Both the position numbers and the translations under genes were made by a program. Positions 40,249 through 49,070 of a stretch of DNA of 64,000 nt are shown here, one piece after another. How positions within the stretch are numbered: the stretch's first letter is position 1; each line of letters starts with the position of its first letter. The DNA is from Saccharothrix algeriensis. Its GTDB lineage: Bacteria; Actinomycetota; Actinomycetes; Mycobacteriales; Pseudonocardiaceae. Under the pieces are notes generated by a model. The model was given only the letters and a program-made list of their open reading frames with translations, searched no databases and was not told the origin of the DNA. The stretch covers positions 3,816,001-3,880,000 of the forward strand of contig NZ_JAFBCL010000001.1 in NCBI RefSeq assembly GCF_016907655.1, read 5' to 3'.

Positions 40249-41659
40249 GCCACAGCGCCCCACCGAGCGGGATCTCCAGCACGTAGGTGAAGAACGCGAA
40301 CAGCAGCACGCCCGCTGCGGCCGGCTCGGGCGGCGTGCCCAGGGCGAGCAGCAGCGCGATCGTGCCGTTCTCGCTGACCCCGAACCCGCCGGGCGTGATC
40401 ACCGCCAGGGTGAGCAGGCGGCTGACGGCGAACGCGGCGACCAGCGCGGCGAGCGGGAGCCGGGCGCCGGTGGCGGCCAGGCAGCACCACAGCAGCAGCG
40501 CCTGGAGCACCAGGTAGGCGGTCATGCCCAGGGTCATGCCGACCCAGCCGGCGCGGACGACCTGGCCCGTCTCGCGGTGCAGGCGCAGCAGCCAGCGGCG
40601 GGCCCGGCCCCCGAGCAGCCCGGCGAGCCACCGCAGCCTGGTGAGGGCCACGACGGCGAGCGCCAGCGCGCCGGCGGTGGCGGTGGTGGCGGCCAGGACG
40701 CCGTGGCCGAGGACGGCCGCGCCCTGGACGGCCAGCGCCACCACCGGCAGGGCGACCCGGAAGACGGCGTTCCACAGGCCGGTGACGACGGCCGACGTGG
40801 CGATGGCGCGCGCGGTGTGGCCCCAGCTCGACGCCATCACGGCGGTCACCGCGACACCGGCCGCGCCGCCGAACGGGAGCAGGTTGCTGACCGCGCTGCC
40901 GGCGGCGTTGAGGCTGAACGCCCGGGCGCGGCGCAGGCCGGGCAGCGAGCCGGTGAGGACGTGGGTGTAGGCCCAGAGGCCGGCCAGCCACAGGGCGGTG
41001 AGGCCGAGCAGCGGGGCGGGGCCCACGTCGGCCAGCCGCTGCCCGAGGGCGGCCCAGCCGACGCCGCCGAGGGCGGGGACCAGGGCGGCGACCAGGTAGG
41101 CGGCCAGCGCCAGGGAGGCGGCGGAGGCGGCGGCGCGCAGCCAGGTGCGGGTGCGCGTGCGGGTGCGGGTGTGCGGGCGGGTCGGGCGGTCGGCGGGGTC
41201 GCCGGCGGTCCGGTCGGCGCCGGTCCGGTCGGCGCCGGGTGGTGGTGCCGGTGCTGGGCCGGGTGGTGCGGGGTCGGGTAGCGCCGGTGCGTGGTCGAGC
41301 GGTGTCGGGTCGGGTGGTGCGGGGTCGGGTGGTGCGGGGTCGGGTGGTGCGGGGTCGGGCGGTGCGGGGTCGGGCGGTGCGGGGTCGGGCGGTGCGGGGT
41401 CGGGCGGTGCGGGGTCGGGCGGTGGTGCAGATGCGGAGCCGGGTGGTGCCGGTGCGGGGTCGGGCGGTGGTGTGGGGTCGGGCGGTGCGTGCGGCGTGGT
41501 GCCGGGTGGCGGGGGCTCGGGCCTGGCCGCGCGCCTGGGTTCCTGCTCGGGTTTCCGCCCGGATCCCCGCTCGGGTCCCTGCCCGGATCGGGGATCGGGG
41601 TTGGCCTCCGGCCCCCGGTTCGATCGTCCCACGGCGCACCGACACTTTCCGCGGTTCAC
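40214..41659 (-). CDS. Lysylphosphatidylglycerol synthase-type membrane protein with PPDPA-repeat N-terminus
   Basis: About 481 aa. Residues 1-150 are low-complexity and include eight or nine PPDPA repeats. The rest has at least seven or eight membrane helices of the LPG_synthase_TM (UPF0104/YbhN-like) type, with [18 protein letters not shown], then [19 protein letters not shown], a family-typical loop. No aminoacyl-transfer domain is present, so lysyl-PG synthesis is not implied; flippase or lipid-linked roles are suggested for such stand-alone proteins. The GTG at 41659 overlaps the PIG-L stop (GTGA), giving coupling; the true start could be later. It overlaps the 3' end of truA on the other strand by 35 bases. 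Confidence 0.75.
   Translation of the reverse strand: MNRGKCRCAVGRSNRGPEANPDPRSGQGPERGSGRKPEQEPRRAARPEPPPPGTTPHAPPDPTPPPDPAPAPPGSASAPPPDPAPPDPAPPDPAPPDPAPPDPAPPDPAPPDPAPPDPTPLDHAPALPDPAPPGPAPAPPPGADRTGADRTAGDPADRPTRPHTRTRTRTRTWLRAAASAASLALAAYLVAALVPALGGVGWAALGQRLADVGPAPLLGLTALWLAGLWAYTHVLTGSLPGLRRARAFSLNAAGSAVSNLLPFGGAAGVAVTAVMASSWGHTARAIATSAVVTGLWNAVFRVALPVVALAVQGAAVLGHGVLAATTATAGALALAVVALTRLRWLAGLLGGRARRWLLRLHRETGQVVRAGWVGMTLGMTAYLVLQALLLWCCLAATGARLPLAALVAAFAVSRLLTLAVITPGGFGVSENGTIALLLALGTPPEPAAAGVLLFAFFTYVLEIPLGGALWLSWSVRRARSA
41306..41425. repeat. 15-bp tandem repeat, 8 copies
   Basis: Eight consecutive units of GGGGTCGGGYGGTGC. Units 1-3 carry T and units 4-8 carry C at the variable base; the first and last units have edge changes. 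It is in frame with the membrane-protein gene and encodes the PPDPA repeats, so it can change copy number without a frameshift. Confidence 0.85.
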
Positions 41660-42444
41660 CGGCTCCAGGCCCGCAAGCGCTTGCGCTCGACGTACCACTC
41701 GGTGCCCAGGACCAGGCGGAACAGGGGGCCGGGCAGGCTCAGCAGGGCGGTGAGGGTCCGGGGCCCGTCGCCGCCCGTCGTCTGGGTCGCGTGGGCCGCC
41801 AGGGCGGCCCGCTTCTGCGGGGCGTACCGCCGCACGTCGACCCGGTGGGTGATCCGGTGGCGCGGGGTGTAGGCCGTCGTGAACGGGGTCAGGTCGAAGT
41901 CGCGGGCCAGCCTCGCCAGGCGCAGGCCGCGCAGCAGCAGGGTCCGGTCGACGGTGGCCTCCCAGACCCTCGGCGTGCCGGCGAGCTCCGCCGCCAGCGC
42001 GCCCACCCGGTGCACCTGCACGTGGTCGGGGTGGCCGTAGCCGCCGGTCGGGTCGTAGGTGGTCAGCAGGTCCGCGCGTTCCTCGTGCAGCAACTCCGCC
42101 AGCCGGTCCGCCGCCTCCGGCACCCCCGCCCGCGCAAAACCGCCCGGCCCGGACCCGCCCGAGCCGGACCCGTTCCGCCCGGACCCGCCCGAGCCGTCGA
42201 GCCCCGAGTCCTCGTAGCCGAGGAACTCGACGCGCGCGCAGCCCAGCGCCTTCGCCGACGCGTGCGCCTCCCTCGTCCGCACCGCGCCCAGGTCCCCGCG
42301 CGCCGCCGAGAGCCCGCGCTCGCCCGCCGTCGCCACGACGAGGACGACCCGGTGCCCCTCGGCCGCGAGGCGGGCCATCGTCCCGCCGGTCAGCAGGGCC
42401 TCGTCGTCCGGGTGGGCGTGGAAGAACACGCACGTTCGGCTCAC
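41656..42444 (-). CDS. PIG-L family deacetylase
   Basis: 262 aa, zinc-dependent de-N-acetylase fold (relatives: MshB, PIG-L). The metal motif HAHPDDEALLTGG is at about residues 9-21 and the second motif GGYGHPDHVQVHR near residue 130. A Gly/Ser-rich insert (about residues 83-100) is unusual. The GTG at 42444 is preferred; earlier readings lie in the divergent glycosyltransferase promoter region. The substrate is likely an N-acetyl sugar conjugate, unproven. Coupled to the downstream membrane protein and divergent from the GT4 gene. Confidence 0.9.
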   Translation of the reverse strand: MSRTCVFFHAHPDDEALLTGGTMARLAAEGHRVVLVVATAGERGLSAARGDLGAVRTREAHASAKALGCARVEFLGYEDSGLDGSGGSGRNGSGSGGSGPGGFARAGVPEAADRLAELLHEERADLLTTYDPTGGYGHPDHVQVHRVGALAAELAGTPRVWEATVDRTLLLRGLRLARLARDFDLTPFTTAYTPRHRITHRVDVRRYAPQKRAALAAHATQTTGGDGPRTLTALLSLPGPLFRLVLGTEWYVERKRLRAWSR

Positions 42445-42493
42445 AGGTGCAAGAGTGTCAGTTGCTCCGTCCGGCGGCTTGACGGGAGGGCCC

Positions 42494-43594
42494 GTGTCGA
42501 CCGTCCACCTCACCGACTGCTTCCTCCCGCGCCTGGGCGGGATCGAGGTCCAGGTCGCCGGCCTGGCCGACGCGCAACGCCGGACCGGCGAGCAGGTGCA
42601 CGTCGTCACCGCCACCCGGCACGCCGAGCAGCGACCCGGGTACGCCGTGCACCGCATCACCGCCCGCCTGCCGGGCAGCCCGCCGGTGCACCCGCGGGCG
42701 GGCGCCCACCTGGACCGGCTGCTGGCGGGGCTGCGGCCGGAGGTCGTCTACGTGCACCTGGGCGCGGTCTCGCCGTTCGGGTGGTCGGGGATCCGGTCGG
42801 CGTTGCGGCTCGGCCTGCCGACGGTTGCGATCGTGCACAGCATGTGGGACCCGGTGGTGCGGCGCCTGTACGGCGGGCTGGACCGGTGGCGGGGTTGGAC
42901 CCGCGCGCCGCTCGTGCTGGCCGCGGTGAGCCGGGCCGCCGCCGAGCGGGTGCGGGTGGCGCTGCCGGGCGTGCCGGTGGCGGTGGTGCCCAACGGCATC
43001 GCGCCCGAGCTGTGGCGGGGCATCCCGGCGCAGCGGCCGGACGGCGCGGTGCACGTGGTGTCGGTGGGGCGGCTGGCGCCCCGCAAGCAGCCGATGCACC
43101 TGCTGGCCGTGCTGCGGGAGGTGCGGCGGCGGGTGGGGGACCTGAGGGCGACGATCGCCGGTGCGGGGCCGGAGCTGCCCGCGATGCGCCGCTACCTGCG
43201 CCGGCACGGCATGGACTGGGTGAGCCTGCCGGGCCGGCTGGACCGCGACGGGGTGGTGCGGCTGCTGGCGGGCGCGGACCTGTTCGTCAACCCGACGGCG
43301 GCGGAGGCGTTCGGGCTGGCGGCGCTGGAGGCGAGGACGGCCGGCGTGCCGGTGGTCGCCCGGCCGGGCACGGGGGTGGCGGACTTCGTGCGGGACGGCG
43401 TGGAGGGCCTGCTGTCGGACGACCTGGCGGGCGCGGTGACCCGCCTGGCCGCCGACCGCGCCGAGCGCCGGCGCATCGCCCGGCACAACCGCGACACCGA
43501 CCCGGCCTGCACGTGGCCGCGGGTGCTGGAGGCCCTGGCGGAGTGCCGGGACCGGGCGAGGCGCGCCGACCGCGCCACCGGCCGGCACCGCTGA
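42494..43594 (+). CDS. GT4-family glycosyltransferase
   Basis: 366 aa, GT-B fold. The N-terminal glycine loop LPRLGGIEVQVAGLA and the C-terminal donor-site motif FVNPTAAEAFGLAALEA (E-x7-E) with VVPNGIA are characteristic. The GTG at 42494 is preceded by GGGAGGG; an upstream in-frame start at 42455 is possible. It diverges from the PIG-L gene with a spacer of about 50 bases, suggesting a shared regulatory region. A sugar transfer followed by deacetylation (as in MshA/MshB or PIG-A/PIG-L) is a reasonable model, not shown. Confidence 0.9.
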   Translation: MSTVHLTDCFLPRLGGIEVQVAGLADAQRRTGEQVHVVTATRHAEQRPGYAVHRITARLPGSPPVHPRAGAHLDRLLAGLRPEVVYVHLGAVSPFGWSGIRSALRLGLPTVAIVHSMWDPVVRRLYGGLDRWRGWTRAPLVLAAVSRAAAERVRVALPGVPVAVVPNGIAPELWRGIPAQRPDGAVHVVSVGRLAPRKQPMHLLAVLREVRRRVGDLRATIAGAGPELPAMRRYLRRHGMDWVSLPGRLDRDGVVRLLAGADLFVNPTAAEAFGLAALEARTAGVPVVARPGTGVADFVRDGVEGLLSDDLAGAVTRLAADRAERRRIARHNRDTDPACTWPRVLEALAECRDRARRADRATGRHR

Positions 43595-43612
43595 ACCGCA
43601 CGACCGGCGCGG

Positions 43613-44227
43613 CTAGACCGCCAGGTCGGAGATGTCCAGCCGGAACGGGACCGGCGAGGCGGTGATCGGGGCCTCCGTGCCCGGCTTGAGGACGTCCTCC
43701 TCCCGGTAGAGGCCCTCGTCCAGGCGGTACGCGGTCAGCCGCGGCTCGCTGAGTTCGCTGGACTGGTCGACCGCCCAGAAGAACGGCACCCCTGCGCCCG
43801 CGTAGCCGAGCATCTTCAGCTCGCGCTCCACGCGCGGGTTTCCAGGTGACCAGATCTCCACGGCCAGGGCCAGGGCCTCGGCCGGGAAGCTCACCCCGAC
43901 GGGGGGTCTGGTCAGCACCACCACGTCCGGGATCAGCGCGGTGCGGAACGCCGTGGAGATCCGCACGTTCACGGCGGGGACCACGTGCAGGTCCGACCGC
44001 CCCGCGGCGCGCACGGCCTCTCGGATCGCCAGGGCGAGGGTGAACGCGGCGAGCTGGTGCTCGCCGGAGGGTGCGGGGCTCACGTGGATGTGTCCAAGGA
44101 TCAACTCGACGCGTGACCCGTCCGCGGTGGGGTTCAGGGCCAACCAGTCCTCGACGGTGTGCGGGCCGATCGCCGGGCGACGAGGGGCGCCCGGTGGCCC
44201 GTACCCCTGTTCCGGAGCTGCGGACAC
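43613..44227 (-). CDS. Uma2/DUF820 family protein (copy 1)
   Basis: 204 aa of the Uma2 (DUF820) restriction-endonuclease-like family. Conserved points include TVEDWLALNP, RVELILGHIHVSPAPSGEH, the IPDVVVL strand, ALAVEIWSPGNPRVER and GYAGAGVPFFWAVD. Function in the cell is unknown; the family is often present in many copies and sometimes with mobile elements. The GTG at 44227 follows GGAGGTGG at a good distance. It is a tandem paralogue of the next gene. Confidence 0.88.
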   Translation of the reverse strand: MSAAPEQGYGPPGAPRRPAIGPHTVEDWLALNPTADGSRVELILGHIHVSPAPSGEHQLAAFTLALAIREAVRAAGRSDLHVVPAVNVRISTAFRTALIPDVVVLTRPPVGVSFPAEALALAVEIWSPGNPRVERELKMLGYAGAGVPFFWAVDQSSELSEPRLTAYRLDEGLYREEDVLKPGTEAPITASPVPFRLDISDLAV

Positions 44228-44311
44228 GGCTCCACCTCCCGGTTCGACTCCGACCACAGTGTTCCATGGTCCACCAAACGGGTGAGGTCATGCGACAGCG
44301 GCCCGGTGGAG

Positions 44312-44929
44312 TCAGTAGACGGTCAGGTCGGCGACGTCCAGGGTGATCGGGACCGGTGAGGCGGTGACGGCGGCGGCCTCGCCCGGCTTGAGGGCGTTCT
44401 CCTCCCGGTACGCGCCCTTGTCCAGGCGGTACGCGGTCAGGCGCAGGCCGTCGTGCGCGCCCTGCCGGTCGACCGCCCAGAAGAACGGCACGCCGGCGCC
44501 CGCGTAGCCGAGCATCGTGAACTGGCGCTCCGCGAGCGAGTTGCCGGGCGACCAGACCTCCACGGCCAGGGCCAGGGCCTCGGCCGGGAAGCTCGCGCCG
44601 ACCGGTGGCTGGTTGAGCACCACCACGTCGGGGACCAGCGCCGTGCGGAAGGGGGTGGTGATCCGCACGCCCACCGCCGTGACCACGTAGAAGCCGGTCT
44701 GCCGGGCGGCGGCGACGGCGTCCTCCAGGGGGCGGATGAGCCGGCTGGCCGCGTACTGGTGCTCACCGGAGGGCGCGGAAGTCACGTGGAGGTCTCCGAG
44801 GATCAGTTCGATGCGCGAGCCGTCCACCGTGGGCGGCAGGTCCAGCCAGTCCTCGACGGTGTGCGGGCCGATCGCCGGGTACGGCCTGGTCGTCCGCGGC
44901 GCGTACCCGTGCTCCGGTGCTGCGGCCAC
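44312..44929 (-). CDS. Uma2/DUF820 family protein (copy 2)
   Basis: 205 aa, a close paralogue of the gene at 43613-44227 over its whole length (for example AIGPHTVEDWLDLPPTVDG, SFPAEALALAVEVWSPGN, LGYAGAGVPFFWAVD). The GTG at 44929 follows GAGGGTGGG. The 5' flank is also duplicated (compare 44255-44293 and 44959-45003, both with CCAAACGGGTGA). The pair arose by tandem duplication with its control region. Confidence 0.88.
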   Translation of the reverse strand: MAAAPEHGYAPRTTRPYPAIGPHTVEDWLDLPPTVDGSRIELILGDLHVTSAPSGEHQYAASRLIRPLEDAVAAARQTGFYVVTAVGVRITTPFRTALVPDVVVLNQPPVGASFPAEALALAVEVWSPGNSLAERQFTMLGYAGAGVPFFWAVDRQGAHDGLRLTAYRLDKGAYREENALKPGEAAAVTASPVPITLDVADLTVY

Positions 44930-45066
44930 GGTCCCACCCTCTTGACTCGATGTCGGGTGATCAGTGTTCCACAAGCCGCCAAACGGGTGATGGCGCGCGA
45001 CGGCCCCCGCACCGCGGGCGGTGCGGGGGCCGGTCGGGTCGCCGCGGTCGGGTCGCCGCGGTCGGG

Positions 45067-46626
45067 TCACAGGTCGAGCGTCCAGGAGTCGATGTGGCCG
45101 GTGTCCTGGCCGTACCAGTCGCGCACGCGCAGCTCCCAGGCGCCGTTCGCGTCCTCCGCCGACAGGTCCACCGGGAAGGTCGCGTCGACGTCGTCCGCGC
45201 CGTCCGACCCGCTCTGCGGCTTGAGCCGCTGCACCGCGCCGCTCGGGGCGACCAGGTCGATCGACAGGTCACCGCGGTGGGGGTGCTTGACGTGCACCTC
45301 GACGGTGGCCCCCGACCCGGCCTTGCCGGCGCAGCCGGTGACGGTGATGGTGCTGCCGGCGGTGCCCCGGTCCGGCACGGGCACGTCGGTGTCGCTGGTC
45401 TGCGCCGGGCAGCCGTCGGGCGGCGGGGCGGCGCCGCCGACCACGCGCAGCAGCTTGTTCGGCGAGCCGCTGCCGGCGTCGGTCACCACGTCGGGGGTCG
45501 CGCCCGCCACCAGGGCGTCGCGCACCTGCTGCGGGGTCGCCGACGGGTTCGCGGACAGGTGGACCGCCGCCGCGCCGACCACGTGCGGGGTGGCCATCGA
45601 GGTGCCGCTGATGGTCTTGGTGGCCGTGTCGTCGGTGAGCCAGGCGGAGGTGATGTCCGAGCCCGGCGCGAAGAGGTCCAGGCAGCCGCCGATGTTGGAG
45701 AACGCCGAGCGCGCGTCGGTGGGGGCGGTCGAGCCGACGGTGATGCCCTCGGCGACGCGCGCGGGCGAGGTCTCGCACGCGTCCCCGCCCTTGTCGTTGC
45801 CCGCGGCCAGGCCGTAGGTCACGCCGGCCGCGATGGAGTTGCGCACCGCCTGGTCGACGGTCGCGTTCGAGTCGCCGCCCAGGGACATGTTCGCGACGGC
45901 CGGCTTGGCGGCGTTGGCCGTCACCCAGTCGATACCCGCGATCACGCCCGAGTAGGAGCCGGAGCCGGAGCAGTCCAGCACCCGCACGCCGACCAGCCCG
46001 ACCTTCTTGGCGACGCCGTGCGCCGTGCCGCCGACGGTGCCCGCGACGTGCGTGCCGTGGCCGTTGCAGTCGGCGGGGTCGTCGTCGTCGTCCACGACGT
46101 CGCGGCCCGGCGCGACCCGGCCGCCGAAGTCGGCGTGCGAGGCGCGGATGCCCGTGTCGATGATGTAGGCGGTGACGCCCTCGCCCTCGTTGGGGTGGGT
46201 GTAGGTGTCGTCCAGCGGCAGGGCGGCCTGGTCGACGCGGTCCAGGCCCCACGACGGGGTGGGCGTCTGGGCGCCGGTGAGCCGGACCTCGACGTCCTGC
46301 TGGACGTAGGCGACCGACGGGTCGGCGGCCAGCTCGCGGGCGTTCGCCTCGCTCATGGTCGCGGCGAAGCCGCGCAGGGCGCTGGTGTAGGTGTGCTTCA
46401 CGTTCGCCTGGTACTGGGCGCCCAGCTCGGCGGCGCTGCTGGTGCTCGTCTCGTCGAGCACCACGATGAAGCTGTCCTTGATCGCGTTCTCGGCGCCGAG
46501 GCCGAGGACGTCGCCCTCGGCGGCGGCCGGGGGCGAAGCGGTCAGGGCGGCCGTGACGGCGAACGCGGCGCCGGCAGCCCCGGCGCCGGTCCACCGCTTG
46601 GCCCGGGACGGGCGGACGTCTCCCAT
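45067..46626 (-). CDS. Secreted subtilisin-like serine protease (S8) with inhibitor I9 propeptide and P-domain
   Basis: 519 aa. A signal peptide (Arg-rich, then AAGAAFAVTAALTASPPAAA, cleavage near residue 36) is followed by an I9 propeptide (about residues 50-115). The S8 catalytic domain has Asp157 (DTGIRASH), His190 (NGHGTHVAG) and Ser343 (GTSMATPH). A proprotein-convertase P-domain fills about residues 415-519, ending WELRVRDWYGQDTGHIDSW. Aspartates 179-184 form an unusual acidic run. The ATG at 46626 is used. Exported via Sec, probably a broad-specificity protease; it is separate from the secretion-locus MycP. Confidence 0.92.
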   Translation of the reverse strand: MGDVRPSRAKRWTGAGAAGAAFAVTAALTASPPAAAEGDVLGLGAENAIKDSFIVVLDETSTSSAAELGAQYQANVKHTYTSALRGFAATMSEANARELAADPSVAYVQQDVEVRLTGAQTPTPSWGLDRVDQAALPLDDTYTHPNEGEGVTAYIIDTGIRASHADFGGRVAPGRDVVDDDDDPADCNGHGTHVAGTVGGTAHGVAKKVGLVGVRVLDCSGSGSYSGVIAGIDWVTANAAKPAVANMSLGGDSNATVDQAVRNSIAAGVTYGLAAGNDKGGDACETSPARVAEGITVGSTAPTDARSAFSNIGGCLDLFAPGSDITSAWLTDDTATKTISGTSMATPHVVGAAAVHLSANPSATPQQVRDALVAGATPDVVTDAGSGSPNKLLRVVGGAAPPPDGCPAQTSDTDVPVPDRGTAGSTITVTGCAGKAGSGATVEVHVKHPHRGDLSIDLVAPSGAVQRLKPQSGSDGADDVDATFPVDLSAEDANGAWELRVRDWYGQDTGHIDSWTLDL

Positions 46627-46828
46627 GGCGGGGTCTCCTGTTCGCGGGCCGGGCGCCCGGTCGGGCCGCCCCCGGACCCTGTCGGGCGCGGTGAGCCGCC
46701 GCCGGTTCGCCCTGCGTGCTCGGGCAAGGACCTACCGGGGATACCCGTCCAACGGCGTTTCCACAGAATTCACCCGATCTGTGAACGAGAAGCCACGCAA
46801 AGTGGTGAAGGCCCCGGGGACGACGAAC

Positions 46829-46858
46829 GGCGCCCCGGACCTCGGGGTCCGGGGCGCC
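46829..46858. terminator. Terminator after the eccE-linked gene
   Basis: A perfect 13-bp GC stem (46829-46841 with 46846-46858) and a TCGG loop, 20 bases beyond the stop at 46879. It ends the minus-strand eccE unit, with an A-rich patch on the far side. Confidence 0.75.
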
Positions 46859-46878
46859 GCCGCGCTCGTGCCGACGGG

Positions 46879-47607
46879 TCAGTCGCCGCGGCGGACGGCG
46901 CCCAGGATCTGCTGCTCACCCGGCGTGGTCACCAGCCGCAGCGGGAGCCACAGGTTCGCGCCCAGCGCGATCACCTGGTCGTCCTTCAGCGTGGTCAGCT
47001 GGTGCGCCATCCGCGGCGGCAGCCGCCAGATCTGGCCGGCCAGCTGCGCCTGCCCGACCGGCAGCCGCTGCAGCAGCACCAGGTCGGCGGTGGTGGCGGT
47101 GCTCGCCGCCTGCGGGTGCAGGTACGGCAGCACGTACATCGTCGTCTGCCACGGCGAGCGCGGCGGGAACAGCTCCTGCGGCACGTGGCCGCCGTCGTGC
47201 ACGACCAGCAGCGGGCTGTCCTCCGACGGGCGGGGCAGCTCCACCGGGCTCAGCCGGCGCAGCTGCACCAGCGGCGAGGGCCGCCCGTCCTGGCCCGTGC
47301 CCGCCGCCCGCACCACCGGCTGCCACGCCTGCGGCCGGCCGGTCGCGATGGTGATCCACGCGCCGGTCGCCATCGCGCGCAGCGCGACCTGCCGCGCCAG
47401 GTACAGCCCGCCGACCACGACCATGCGGGTCGGCGCGGACCGCAGCACCGAGATCGTCAGCGGCTCGCCCTTCGGGCCCGAGCCCAGCACCATGCCGCCC
47501 CGGTCGCCGGAGGGCGAGACCACGTCCAGCAGTTGCGGCGCGACGAGGAACTCGGGCGCGACGCCCCGCCCCTGGCCGCGGGTGTCCAGCAGCCGCGAGC
47601 CGCTCAC
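46879..47607 (-). CDS. Uncharacterised protein translationally coupled to eccE
   Basis: 242 aa, no family I can name. Mixed alpha/beta, soluble, without signal peptide or membrane helix. It has a glycine-rich strand (MVVVGGLYLARQVALRAM), a Walker B-like strand (PLLVVHDGG) and a C-terminal segment (LVLLQRLPVGQAQLAG, then LKDDQVIALGANLWLPL) that recalls type VII ATPase or ESX-associated domains without an obvious P-loop. The GTG at 47607 overlaps the eccE stop (GTGA), so both are made together. Companion to EccE in this locus; a role in secretion is inferred from position only. Confidence 0.75.
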   Translation of the reverse strand: MSGSRLLDTRGQGRGVAPEFLVAPQLLDVVSPSGDRGGMVLGSGPKGEPLTISVLRSAPTRMVVVGGLYLARQVALRAMATGAWITIATGRPQAWQPVVRAAGTGQDGRPSPLVQLRRLSPVELPRPSEDSPLLVVHDGGHVPQELFPPRSPWQTTMYVLPYLHPQAASTATTADLVLLQRLPVGQAQLAGQIWRLPPRMAHQLTTLKDDQVIALGANLWLPLRLVTTPGEQQILGAVRRGD

Positions 47608-48941
47608 GCGACACCTCCCAGCGGCAGGGTGGCGGCCAGCCCGGCGACCTGCAGGCCGTTCAGCGGGGTCAGCGTGACGTCCAGCTTGTCGGCCAGCGCC
47701 TTGATCCGGTCGTCGGCGCGGCCCAGCTCGGAGGGCGTGCGGGCCGAGACCCGTACCAGGCCGCGCAGGCCGACCTGGCCCTGCTCGCTGCTCGGCGAGA
47801 TCGTCATCGACAGCGTCGAGGACAGCGCCCGCACGCCGGTCAGCGCGTTGAGGTTGTTCCGCATCCCCTTGGCCGGCCAGCCGGTGATCGCGTAGGAGGC
47901 GTGGCCGACGCCGCCCGCGGTGACGCCGGACCACTTCTCGCGCAGCGACACCGCGTTGTTCGAGCCCGCCACCGAGGTCAGCTCGGCGGCCGAGATGCCG
48001 GCGCGGATCAGCTCGTCGGGGTCCAGCGGCCGGATCGCCACGCCCGCGGACTCCAGCGCGTTGCGGACCCGCGACAGCGCGCCGATCAGCGCCCGGTGCG
48101 CGCCCACGACGCCGCCGCCGCGCTCGCGGATCGCCGCCGCGCACCGCCTCGGGTCCAGCCGCACCGCGATCCACGTGGTGCGCCGGGCCGCCGCCGGCAG
48201 CGGGCCCAGCACCTCCAGGTACGAGTTGAGCGCCGGCGAGTTCGCCGGCAGCGCCGCGCTGCCCGGGTAGCAGTGCCAGATGACCGAGATCGCGTCCAGC
48301 ACGACGCCCCGGTCCTCCAGGGTCGGCGCGAGCGCGCCCAGCGGCAGCGCCGGCGCGCTGCCCACCGCCGTGACCAGGCCGGGCGCCGGGTCGACCAGCA
48401 GCACGGCCGTCCACGCGCCCTGGTGCCAGGCCATGCCCAGCGGGCGGCGCTCGTGGTCGGCGCCCCTGGCCACCACCAGGTCCGGCACGGCCAGCCGCAG
48501 CAGCGCCACGCGCGGGTCGTCCGGGCCGATGACCGAGGTCTCCTCCTCCGACGGCGGCTTCATCTCCACCGGCCCGCTGCGCTTGGCGGTGCGGGTGTGG
48601 CCGCGCAGGTTGTAGCGCGCGACGAGCCCGATCCACTGGGTCAGCCAGCGGCCCCGGGAGCGCGTGAAGGCGAGGACGAGGGAGACCAGCACGATGCCGC
48701 CCGCCGTGTACGCCAGGGCGGGCGCGATCCCGTCGCCGGTGGCGCCGATCGCGAGCAGGACCAGGCCGATCGCGACGCCGACCTCCAGGACCACCAGGTT
48801 GGCGACCGGCAGGGAGCCGAAGCCCGCGCCGGTGGCGCGGCGGCGGGCCCGGAGCAGGGCGGCGCGCACGGCGCCCCCGGCGGCCTGGGCGCGCGCCGCG
48901 GCGGGGTTGGGCGGGCCCGGATGTGGGGCGGTCACGGACAT
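47604..48941 (-). CDS. eccE: Type VII secretion protein EccE
   Basis: 445 aa. Two membrane helices near the N-terminus (about residues 48-63 and 72-92, LVVLEVGVAIGLVLLAIG and AGGIVLVSLVLAF) precede a large domain containing the EccE core (WLTQWIGLVARY, PLGMAWHQGAW, TTWIAVRLDP, LREKWSG). EccE stabilises and rims the membrane complex in mycobacterial ESX systems. The ATG at 48941 is divergent from eccB with 129 bases between. The M. tuberculosis ESX-4 locus lacks eccE, so its presence here is notable. Confidence 0.88.
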   Translation of the reverse strand: MSVTAPHPGPPNPAAARAQAAGGAVRAALLRARRRATGAGFGSLPVANLVVLEVGVAIGLVLLAIGATGDGIAPALAYTAGGIVLVSLVLAFTRSRGRWLTQWIGLVARYNLRGHTRTAKRSGPVEMKPPSEEETSVIGPDDPRVALLRLAVPDLVVARGADHERRPLGMAWHQGAWTAVLLVDPAPGLVTAVGSAPALPLGALAPTLEDRGVVLDAISVIWHCYPGSAALPANSPALNSYLEVLGPLPAAARRTTWIAVRLDPRRCAAAIRERGGGVVGAHRALIGALSRVRNALESAGVAIRPLDPDELIRAGISAAELTSVAGSNNAVSLREKWSGVTAGGVGHASYAITGWPAKGMRNNLNALTGVRALSSTLSMTISPSSEQGQVGLRGLVRVSARTPSELGRADDRIKALADKLDVTLTPLNGLQVAGLAATLPLGGVA

Positions 48942-49070
48942 CCGATCTCGTTCTCTTTCCCGTCGGCGTTCGGCGGGTGGACCGATCGGGTCTGACCAAC
49001 CCGCGCACGCGCCACCCGCCGTCCGGCTATCGTGCAGACCGTACCGCGACTGGGAGAGCAGCGAGCCAGA

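Noticed and set aside
41306..41425. Repeat array as a possible CRISPR
   Set aside because: Units are contiguous 15-mers without spacers and in frame with a coding sequence.
40214..41659. Lysyl-phosphatidylglycerol synthase enzyme
   Set aside because: Only the membrane region is present; the catalytic aminoacyl-transfer domain is missing.
43613..44929. Uma2 pair as part of a transposon
   Set aside because: No transposase, terminal inverted repeats or target duplications were seen around them.
45067..46626. Second mycosin of the secretion locus
   Set aside because: It has a P-domain and an I9 propeptide and lacks the C-terminal membrane helix of MycP, so it is an ordinary secreted subtilisin.
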